64,000 nucleotides of DNA from contig NC_073745.1 of NCBI RefSeq assembly GCF_029784135.1, positions 60,079,218-60,143,217 on the forward strand, given 5' to 3'. The notes beneath the pieces were generated by a model that was not told where the DNA came from, searched no databases, and saw only the letters and a list, made by a program, of their open reading frames with translations. The stretch's first letter is position 1, and every line of letters starts with the position of its first letter. Both the position numbers and the translations under genes were made by a program. Below are positions 55,451 to 64,000 of the stretch, piece after piece. Source of the stretch: Toxorhynchites rutilus septentrionalis (Eukaryota > Arthropoda > Insecta > Diptera > Culicidae).

Positions 55451-58380
55451 CACAGATAAACCTAAACCACTGTGACACTGCACAACAACTGCTATGGCAG
55501 TCTACAGCAGAAACAAAATGCGATGTGACGATCATAGCTGAACCGTACCAAGTCCCTTCGAGCAATGGGGAGATACCCAATACAAGAAGTGGTATCCACC
55601 GCATACGAAGGGTTCGTGATTGCCAAAATTAACGGACTCTTCGTATGCAGTTGTTATGCACCCCCGAGATGGACGATTGAGCAATTTGACAGCTCTTTAA
55701 TTTGACAGAACAGCTCATCGGACGGAATCCCGTTGTTATCAGTGGGGATTTTAATGCTTGGGCAGTGGAGTGGGGGAGCAGACTTACAAATGCAAGGGGA
55801 TTTAGCTTGCTCGAGGCCTTGGCAAAGCTGAATGTAAAACTGGTAAATGAAGGATCCACCAGCACCTTCCATAGAAACGGTCGGGAATCCATTATAGATG
55901 TCACATTTTGCACCCCGACACTGGCACCAAATATGAACTGGAGAGTCTGCGATAGCTATACTCACAGTGATCACCAAGCGGTTCGCTACACAATCTGCAA
56001 TAAGAACTCATCAACAAGACGAGGGATGATAGAAGACGGTCGAAAGTGGAAGATAAAATTGTTCGACAAAAATCTCTTTCTGGAGGCGCTCCAAATGGAG
56101 CGACCTGTCACCAATTTAAATGCAAGCGAATTGACAGAGAGTGTTGTCCGAGCATGTGACATCGCAATGCCACGAAAAATAACGCCAAAAAACGAACGAC
56201 GATCGGTCTATTGGTGGAATGAAACAATTAACTCTCTCCGGACGAGCTGCCTCCGAGCCAGGAGAAGAATGCAAAGGGCTAAGACTGTAACTGACAGAGC
56301 AGAGTGCAGGGTAGCGTTCAGAGAGGCAAGAACCTTACTTAAGCATGAAATCAGTCGTAGTAGACGGAACTGTTTCAAAGAGCTGTGCCGGGACGCAGAA
56401 GCGAACCCCTGGGGTAATGCTTATAGAGTGGTGTTGTCAAAACTCAAAGGTCCATCGATACCCAGAGAAGGGTGCCCAAATAAATTGAAGCGTATCATAG
56501 AAGTGCTCTTTCCGCAACACGATTCGGTGAGTTGGCCACCTACGCCGTACAATCATGATGAAGAAAACGTAGAGAGGGTGTCAATAGACGAGCTGATAAC
56601 GGCAGCAAAGAAGCTGAAGGTGAACAAAGCCCCAGGTCCAGATGGAATTCCCAACGTGGCACTCAAAACAGCGGTGCAAGCATACCCCGAAATGTTTAGG
56701 GAAACGCTGCAAACATGCCTGAATGAAGGAAACTTTCCAGATATCTGGAAGAGGCAGAAATTGGTTCTACTGCCAAAACCAGGAAAGGCACCTGGTGAGC
56801 CATCCTCTTATAGGCCCATTTGCCTTCTGGACACTCTAGGGAAACTGTTGGAGAGGATCATTCTCAATAGAATAACAAGGTGCACAGAAAGTGAGCACGG
56901 TCTCTCGAAGATGCAGTTCGGGTTTCGGAAAGATAGATCCACAGTGGATGCTATCCTGTCAGTCACTGAGACAGCCAGAAAAGCACTGATGAAGAAAAGG
57001 TGTGGAGATCGCTACTGTGCAGTGATAACGATCGATGTAAAGAATGCATTCAACAGTGCCAGCTGGGAAGCCATCGCCGAGGCGTTGCATAGATTGTTAG
57101 TTCCCGACTATGTGTGCAAGATCATGAAAAGTTATTTCCAAAACCGGGTTCTTATCTACGACACAGAGACAGGACGAAAAACGTACAATATCACAGCGGG
57201 TGTCCCACAAGGATCCATCCTAGGTCCAACGCTGTGGAACGGGATGTACGACGAAGTGTTAACGCTGAAGCTTCCGCAGGGCATGAAGATAACTGGCTTC
57301 GCAGATGATATTTCGCTGACAGTGATTGACGAGACAAGAGAGGAAGTTGAAATGTTGGCTACAGAGTCAATTCAAATTGTTGAAGAATGGATGAAGAATG
57401 CAAAATTACACATAGCACACCAGAAAACAGAAATGGTGCTGATCAGCAATTGCAGAGTGGTGGATCAAGCAGAAATTATTGTTGGGGATCACAAAATTAC
57501 GTCCAAACGAGAGCTGAAATATTTGGGTGTTATCATCGATGACCGACTTAAATTCAAGAGTCATGTAAAATACGCATGTGAGGAAGCAGCAAGGGTCGTG
57601 GCAGGGATGGCAAGAATTATGCCGAATAATGCAGGATCATGTAGCAGTAAGAGGCGCCTTCTTGCCAGTGTATCCACGTCGATACTCCGTTACGGCGGCC
57701 CGGTCTGGGTTGCAGCACTCGGAGTGAAACAAAATCGTACTCTGCTAAACAGAACACTTAGAGTAATGGCGATGAGAGTAGCGAGCGCATATCGGACGAT
57801 ATCTGCGGAAGCAGTATACGTCATAGCGGGAATGATTCCCATCGACATCATTCTAGTCGAAGACAGCGTATGCTACAAACAAAAAACGACGAATGTGCAA
57901 AGAAACAGAGAAGTGCGGAAAAGAGCAAAATTAGACTCGATTCAGAAGTGGCAGCAGGAATGGAACAACACATCCAACGGTCGATGGACCCATCGATTGA
58001 TACCGAACATCGCAAATTGGATTGATCGCAAACATGGTGAAGTGAATTTCCACCTGACGCAATTTCTGTCAGGCCACGGATGTTTCCGACGGTACTTGCA
58101 TAGATTCGGACACGCAAGTTCACCGTTCTGTCCTTTGTGCGATCAAATAGAAGAAACACCGGAGCATGTGGTTTTTGACTGTCCTCGATTCTTCACAGAG
58201 AGACAAGAAATGATCTTAGCGAGCGGTCCCGATGTGAATGCTGAAAATATAATACAGGCAATGTGTAAAGAAGAGAACACGTGGAATGCAGTGAACCGCG
58301 CAATGTGTAAAATTATGGTAGAACTTCAACGAAGATGGAGTGAAGATCAAAGACTAACCAGAACAAACATTGAGCAATGA
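55441..58380 (+). pseudogene. R1-clade ORF2: endonuclease, RT, Cys-His domain
   Basis: ATG at 55441 overlaps the ORF1 stop by 10 nt (ATGGAGATAA), a common arrangement in this clade. Endonuclease: INLNHCDTAQQLL, VTIIAEPYQ, then frameshifts near 55575 and 55700, then VVISGDFNAWAVEWGS and THSDHQAV. From 55702 to the stop at 58380 one frame covers RT (APGPDGIPN, SYRPICLLDTLGKLLERI, VITIDVKNAFNSASWE, GVPQGSILGPTLWN, FADDISL) and the C-terminal domain (FLSGHGCFRRYLHRFGHA, CPLCDQIEETPEHVVFDC). No RNase H. About 892 codons remain open after 55702, so decay is light. Confidence 0.92.
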
Positions 58381-58569
58381 GTGCATAAGCACAGCCTCCT
58401 CCCCGAAGTAATACCAATTGGTGGTTCCGGGGAAGGTCTGGTATGAAGTACAAGGAGGTGGTTTTAGTGAGTAGAAATCTCACACTACCCAGTCAACATG
58501 GCGATTGGGTGTCTATTGAAGATCTCCACCTCCTTGCCAAAAAAAAAAAAAAGAAGACAGTCAAGCGGC

Positions 58570-59223
58570 ACTTAAAGCTCTACATGATTTTAAATGCTCT
58601 TCAAAAATTGTCTGGGAATGCATTTCCCTTCTACGGCAATTAAGTCAGATAAGTTCGGTACAATTGGCCATTGCGGTATAGAGGGCAACGAGCGAGCAGA
58701 TGAACTTGCCAAAAACGGCTCAAACTTACCATTCACTGGTCCAGAACCATTCTGTGGACTTTCTGACTGTGTGTTGAAAGGTGAGCTGAATAAATGGGAA
58801 GACCGGGAAGTGACAGCCAATTGTATGGCTGCAAAACTTAAATAGGCGAAACAATTTATTACGCCGAGTATTAAAATTACTCAACAGCTGCTAAGCCTTA
58901 GTAAGAAATACTTCAGCACATTCACTGCTCTTGTAACAGGACACTGCCCAAGTAAATACTATCTTAAAAACATAGGTTTAGCACAAGATGATATTTGTCC
59001 CTTTTGTAATGCCGAAAGCGAAACCTCGGAACATTTGCTCTGTAACTGCATAGCTCTAACTAGACGCAGACTTCAACACCTTGATAAAGCTATTCTGGAG
59101 TCCAAGGAAATTTTGTCTGCGTCGCCGATCAGGATTATATATTTTATCAAACAGATTATTACTGATTGGCACCTATCTCGCTATAGCTTGCGGTCTACTC
59201 CTTCATCAATAAGTAGTAGATAA
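58570..59223 (+). pseudogene. LOA-like RNase H and C-terminus, plus-strand copy
   Basis: Continues the RNase H after the R1-clade insertion: GHCGIEGNERADELAKNGS near 58665-58725, then TGPEPFCGLSDC. In the next frame the zinc-like motif CPFCNAESETSEHLLCNC appears (58990-59045), ending near 59223. Parallel to 10341-11507. Confidence 0.85.
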
Positions 59224-59310
59224 GCTTGAAGTGTAGTATAAATAGGGAGATACAACAATAGTTCAAAATAATGGACGCAGTGGTTCACACCCAACAGGGG
59301 AAACAATTCT

Positions 59311-59672
59311 TTTACATATCCGGTCTTCGCCAGAAGAAAGATATACTCTGTTGCTGGTGGGATTTGGAATGGATTCTGTATTATGAGCTACTACTAAGCA
59401 CATGTATGGCTCGCAGCAGTTTTCGACGAAGAAGCAAACATGTTCTGGGCGGATAGAATATTTAAGCTGCGTGAAAGATGGTGAAAGATTGTGAAACAGA
59501 ACTATTGATATAAAATTAAATTATAATGCTTTGATTGAAAATTATGTTTTTGTTTTCCAAAAAATCGACATTTACTTTTCGAACAACCTATTATGAGCTA
59601 TCCTGATTTATCCTGATTTATCCTGATTTTTATTTTCTTCCTGATTTTTTAAAATTATAGTTGGCAACCCTG
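59311..59672. other. Right end region of the hAT-ended composite
   Basis: AT-rich with three tandem 'atcctgattt' words (59600-59640) just inside the end 'gttggcaaccctg'. No gene. Confidence 0.6.
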
Positions 59673-59680
59673 GTGGTAAT

Positions 59681-60541
59681 GGATCCACGTTTCATCCATT
59701 GTCACAAAACGTCGACAGAAGTCCACTCGATTACGCTTCAACAACACCAAAACCGGCTGTTGAATAATCAACGCGCCGTTGTTTTTGATCGACGGTCAGC
59801 AAACGCGGCACCCATCGCGCGGATAGCCTTTTTATGTCCGAAATGTCGTGCAAAATGTTTCCCACTCCTTCTTTTGGAATGCCCACGGCCTCAGCTGACT
59901 CGCGTAACTTCACTTTACGATAGTTCAAAACGAGTCTATGCACTTGTTTTACGATTTCTGGATTCGTAACCTCTGTTGGTCTTCCAGAGCAAGGTGCATC
60001 CGCGCTGCTTTTACGGCCCATTAAAATTCACTAAACCACCGATAAACTGTTGTTCTCGAAGGAGCAGAAGTGGAATAACAGGTCTGATTCTCGAATACAC
60101 TTCGAATACACATCACGGTGGAAACGGAATGAAACGTATCCGCGATGACAACGGTACGGTGTCGACATCTGGATACGAGATTAGTTTCCCACTAAATTTA
60201 TCAGTATAATATCAAATTATCTCCAGATGAAATTTTTATATCACCTGAAGAAAACAAAGTTTTCCACTCACATTAAATTCCAGTTTGATACGGAGAAGTT
60301 AATTTTCATTAATGATTTTTTATTTGAAAAGTGCTCATTCTGCTTGAAAACTCATTATTATCTTCGACATTTCACTAACTCGTAAAACGTAGTTCAATGG
60401 CGTGCCGTTCATTTCGTTTCCACCGTGAAGTGTATTCGAGAATCCGGCCCAACATTTCGTCAACCACTGCATTGATTGTTGAAGAGTTTTTCCCATCATA
60501 AAACAATGTTTGATCAGAATACGATATTTCTCTTTTTCCAT
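59681..60541 (-). pseudogene. mariner transposase, N-terminal remnant with MITE inside
   Basis: From ATG 60541: MEKEKYRILIKHCFMMGK and QSMQWLTKCWAGF, interrupted by the MITE at 60087-60443, then SAPSRTTVYRWFSEF near 60030-60070, a frameshift, and SGRPTEVTNPEIVKQVHRL to LSARWVPRLLTVDQKQR and TMDETWIHY at 59681. The mariner catalytic first Asp is in TMDETW. The rest lies at 46150-46369. About 150 residues including the second and third acidic residues are deleted. Confidence 0.88.
60087..60443. mobile_element. MITE inside the mariner remnant, about 357 bp
   Basis: Inverted ends 'gattctcgaatacacttc...acggtggaaacg.aatgaa' at 60086-60130 and inverted at 60404-60444. The mariner reading resumes on both sides. 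The centre is AT-rich. Duplication not determined. Confidence 0.72.
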
Positions 60542-60828
60542 TTTCTATACGAACGCTCAGGTAGTGACACTTGAACATCTGTAGTTTGTGAACGAATAAA
60601 CGAAATGTCATGAAACTCCACACATAAGCTGGTGAGAGATGAACCTTTCGAGCAAGACTCGTGTTCATTTTTAGTGACGTCCCTTATTATTTGTGGCCAT
60701 TCCAATTAGGGGATATAATTTGGGTTCCAAACTCGGTAGTGTAATCTCTAGGCACGAAGCCAATTTTAAATTGTAAAAATTTGATTGAAAATTTCTACAT
60801 CATGATATTTAGTTACTTGAAACACGTA

Positions 60829-61610
60829 CAGGACGGACTCGAATACATACAGTTTATGATTTCTTTTCACTGTATATAATCGAATCCTGTATATAATCGA
60901 GTCAAAAAAATATTTTTTTTATTCGTTTTTTTGCATGTATTTTTCGTTTTTTGAATAAAAAAGAAGAATTTCATTTTTGATTCATCCCCTTAAAGTCAGA
61001 AAACACCTTTCTCATATGAAAAAAATAATTTTATCCAGATTCTCTCAGGAAGTGATAGATGATCATATTTGATGAAAAAAATCCTTTTACGCATGTGTTC
61101 GAATTTCAACAATGACAGAGTTATGGAACTTTTTTTTTTGTTTCGAACTCAGTTGCCTCAAACTGGCTCTATATAATAAAGTACGCTACGGAAGACGATT
61201 CTGTTGCTTTCATTCAAAAGATGAGAAAATTTAGCACATGATATAATAGTGGAACATCTAAATTAGTGGATTCGAATAACATTTTAGAAGTGAAACACTT
61301 AAAAGATAATAATTTTAATGTGTTATTATTTTATTTTATCCCAAAATTTTTTATTAAACTAGATTATTTCTATCAATTAAATTGAAGCTTTTTAACCACT
61401 CTACAATTTGTTCTTTGACACCCAACTGCTATCTTTCCTAATTTGGCTGCAATATCGACATGAACAATTCCTGGTGAAAATTCAAGCAAAATCTTCAAAA
61501 ATCACGAATTTTACCCCACTGTACATGTAATAGCCACTTAAATTACACCTTAACGTTGAAAGGTTACATTTCTTCTTGAATGAAACACCTGCTTGCAAAT
61601 TCGAATTTTT
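60829..61610. repeat. Partial pogo-type MITE copy
   Basis: Matches 46519-47270 ('ggactcgaatacata', 'ataatcgagtcaaaa', 'gattcatccccttaaagtcag', 'tctctcaggaagtgatagatgatcatatttgatgaaa'). The left end reads CAGGACGGACTCGA and the right end is lost. Confidence 0.78.
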
Positions 61611-61934
61611 TTCATTCAAAAATGATGTTTTCTAATACCGGACAAATCATGATCATTTTTCGGACAAACCATGATAAAAGGTAGACAAACCATGATCATA
61701 ATTTCTCTTTAAAAAGTCGTTAAAAAAACATGAAAAATTTAACAATTTGAACGCCTTATGGTATTACTAACAACTAGACACTTGCGGCTTGAGCTTGGGT
61801 AGACTGTACAATTCGTAGTTGCTCTCCGTGATTGACCTGAACCAACCAAAATGCACAAAGAACACACAGAATGACGCTTGGGACTAGCAAATCATTCTCG
61901 TTGTGCAATTTTCGGTGATTCAAGCTTTAAATGG
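61611..61934. other. Non-coding stretch with short repeated words
   Basis: Contains three copies of 'ggacaaaccatgatca'-like words (61637-61710). No gene. Confidence 0.45.
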
Positions 61935-62101
61935 TCAATAACGACGCCGGCCACGTCCTTACAGTCACCAGGGGAAGGGAAGGAATGTTAGTATGATAGT
62001 CGCCTCTATAGCGTGGTTCCCTAGCGCTTATCATGGAAGGGATAGTTGTTAGTGGGAATGGTTAAGAAAAATCAGAATTCACTGCGGTAAGTGATGTGAT
62101 T
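61935..62101 (+). repeat. LOA-like element 5' fragment
   Basis: Inverse complement of 14409-14600 ('aacgacgccggccacgtccttacagtcacc', 'gtgggaatggttaagaaaa', 'cactgcggtaagtgatgtg'). No RT follows. Confidence 0.8.
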
Positions 62102-62214
62102 CTAAAAACGCGAACTCTCAACTAGTCGGCGAAATGAGATTTGAAGAAAATATACATTCTTATCCGACCGGTCATGCATTTCGTTATTCATCGTGCGTAG
62201 TACATAGATATTTT

Positions 62215-62600
62215 TCCTGACCTGAGTAGGTCATGAAAAACTTCTTTAAAAACTCTCGATCTATATATCTTCATTCAATCGCGGAGACCAAGTTTATTTT
62301 TGGCAACCTGAGAAGGTCAGCTAAGAAAACCCTTTTATACTCCTCTAATCGACGATATATTCCTCACCTGAGAAGGTCTCCGAGGAAATTCTTTTAAACT
62401 CGCTAAAACTGACTTTGTATTTTGATGTTCGTCGCTTGTATTATCTTTTGCGGCAGAAATTCTCTTCATGTATCTTGAGAAGGAAAACTCGTGAAATCAA
62501 TTGGAGCGTTAATATGTTTTATTATTTATCGCGCGTACTTTTATCGGACTGCAGTCGCGATGGCGGAGAGTTAACTTTAGGAAACCTGAGAAGGTAACCG
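62215..62600. repeat. Degenerate spaced repeat 'acctgagaaggtc'
   Basis: CCTGAGTAGGTC or CCTGAGAAGGTC occurs near 62221, 62307, 62367 and 62585, each followed by a similar 'agaaaa.cttttaaactc' stretch in the first three. Meaning unknown. Confidence 0.55.
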
Positions 62601-62620
62601 ATAGAATTCCGTTAACCAGA

Positions 62621-63906
62621 ACCTGCTTCACAATGCACTCACTGTTCAATTTCAATTTCAGTATGATTTGAATCATACACACGCGACGAAGAAAAAAACA
62701 TGTCACAACACAACACCCAAAAAAAATAAAAATAAAATCGTGGGACATATAATTAAGTCGCTAATTGTGGATAATGGAAATCCAACGTGCCCCACGATTT
62801 CATTTTAGTCTTATCAATGCCCTAGACTGATGAAGGAGAGGTGTGATAACCGCTAATTGCTACTTGCCTAATTATTTTCTAGCTTTTAGTACATTATTAT
62901 GTTTAATCACAATTAAACCGATTAACTTAAAAAGTTTTTTTTACATAATTTATTTCCTAGTTTTTAGTACATTATCTGTTTCATTAGAATATTTCTCTAC
63001 AATAAAACCATTGTATTGTATTCTATCAGTCAAAAAAAATCATTTGATACCGATATTGAGTGGATTTCAGAAAATACATAGTGGGCCTGATCAGGAACAT
63101 CACTGCCACATACACTTTCACGACATTTACACTTCACTTAATCTTCTTGTGTCTATCATCATTGTCACGGACAGTTACGTGTAAAAATGAACTACGTGAG
63201 GTGAAAGTGTTCCTTCCCGTTTGAAAGAGACATGTCAGTTGCATGATTCCGGGCGTTTGAACGTTATGTCAGTTGCATAATTTCGGACGTTTCAACGTTA
63301 TGTAGGTAAAATTAATACACTGTATGCGATAATATTCCATTGAATTAAGCGCATGTTTTAGAATGACAAGTTTGCGATTATACCTCGATGATTCGGTATT
63401 TTAATGCCAACTATTCGATCCCATGATTCATTTGCTTGGTGCGTTAGTATACTGAATCAAACGCTGGTTCAAAGATGAGGAGGAATACTTGGTTGCTCGT
63501 GAAATATGTAGTTGTTGAACATATGGGATTGTAATTTTATTTTCCTTTTCTATAAATTACTCTAGAGATATAACATGACTATTATATTTAATAATCGATA
63601 TCTCGCATACTCTTGTTCGTAGCTCTGTCTTACTCGTTTGAATAGTGAGAAGTATTTAGTATAGGTCAAGGTTAGAATAATTTTTTTATGGACCGTTTGT
63701 ACAATTTTGATGAATAATAATATCTTCTATATCACAGAACAAATTCAAATTTATCCACTTCACGATCAGTATGATCTGAACTACCCCCATATGGGATTCT
63801 GAAGTTTAATCCTCTTATCCTTCCCATTCTCGTGTAATTTGATATACGGGACATGAGGTTTGATATAATTATTTAAACCGAAACTGGTCAGTAGCGTCGG
63901 TCAGAA
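62621..63906. other. AT-rich non-coding stretch
   Basis: No gene recognised. Near 63005-63080 a short match to 47366-47430 (pogo cluster). A weak 113-codon frame at 62843-63184 has no recognisable domain. Confidence 0.4.
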
Positions 63907-63996
63907 GCATAATTTTCATATGAAACACCTGATGCATAATTTTCATATGAAACACCTGATGAGTTTCAAGCATAATTTTCATATGAAACACCTGAT
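63907..63996. repeat. Tandem repeat, 27 bp unit, at window end
   Basis: Three copies of 'gcataattttcatatgaaacacctgat' at 63907-63933, 63934-63960 and 63970-63996, the last two separated by 'gagtttcaa'. Probably continues beyond the window. Confidence 0.92.
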
Positions 63997-64000
63997 GAGT

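Larger units (their letters stand above)
54370..58554 (+). mobile_element. R1-clade retrotransposon (copy 1), 4.2 kb
   Basis: Lies between AGACAGTCAAGCGGC duplications (54355-54369 and 58555-58569, 15 bp). Slightly 5'-truncated in ORF1, has ORF1 and ORF2, a 3' UTR and an A-run (58539-58552). Unlike classical R1 it is not in rDNA but in the RNase H region of an LOA-like element. Confidence 0.92.
52978..59310 (+). mobile_element. LOA-like retrotransposon copy, interrupted by R1-clade element
   Basis: Plus-strand copy in two parts, 52978-54369 and 58570-59310, starting inside RT (EYIKSVFMSK) directly at the Helitron 3' end. The interruption lies in the RNase H block FSDSQAA. The 3' end with 'ggacgcagtggttcacacccaacagggg' matches that of the copy at 10252. 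Confidence 0.88.

Overview
This is eukaryotic, insect-type DNA dominated by transposable elements. Families visible in it (a Tc1/mariner transposase with DD37E spacing, a tRNA-derived SINE ending in GAA triplets that resembles the Aedes family Feilai, RNase H-bearing LOA-like and I-clade retrotransposons, an R1-clade element, Helitron and hAT/piggyBac/pogo MITEs) point to a culicine mosquito, Aedes-like. That assignment is an inference from recalled families, not from a search. I see no confident host protein-coding gene. Three blocks look like host intergenic, intron or 5' UTR DNA: about 1-3100, 15800-17460 and 43160-46150, the last with a good Inr-DPE core-promoter match near 44667. The rest is element on element.

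Layout. 3430-4894: SINE fragment followed by an almost intact 1.3 kb DD37E transposon. 6364-7830: dispersed repeat, broken DDE transposase, SINE. 8708-10106: SINEs, an AT run, a 236 bp piggyBac-type MITE. 10252-14605 (minus): decayed LOA-like retrotransposon. 17474-31450 (minus): a CR1/L2-clade retrotransposon split in ORF2 by a 9.6 kb insertion with a 9 bp duplication (19646-29241). That insertion is itself a DNA transposon carrying an IS630-like DD34E transposase gene and a convergent, unrecognised three-exon gene. Its transposase gene is in turn interrupted by a SINE (11 bp duplication) and by an apparently full-length 6.0 kb I-clade retrotransposon (12 bp duplication).

31700-36670: a SINE cut by a 2.35 kb hAT-ended element (8 bp duplication), a second DD37E copy with a nonsense codon, and a long-TIR MITE. 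38170-43151: a palindrome-headed repeat family, then a 5'-truncated R1-clade copy (11 bp duplication) with tandem repeats in its 3' UTR. 46150-60541 (minus): a mariner remnant split by a 13.3 kb hAT-ended composite (8 bp duplication). The composite contains pogo-type MITEs, an LOA fragment, a Helitron with two SINEs, and an LOA copy whose RNase H region was hit by an R1-clade element (15 bp duplication). 60830-64000: partial repeats and tandem motifs.

The most interesting unit is the two-gene DNA transposon at 19655-29232: its transposase type, 9 bp duplication, lack of visible terminal inverted repeats and convergent intron-containing partner gene do not fit a family I can name. The reading frames on both sides of every junction close up when the duplications are collapsed, so the relative order of insertions can be read directly.
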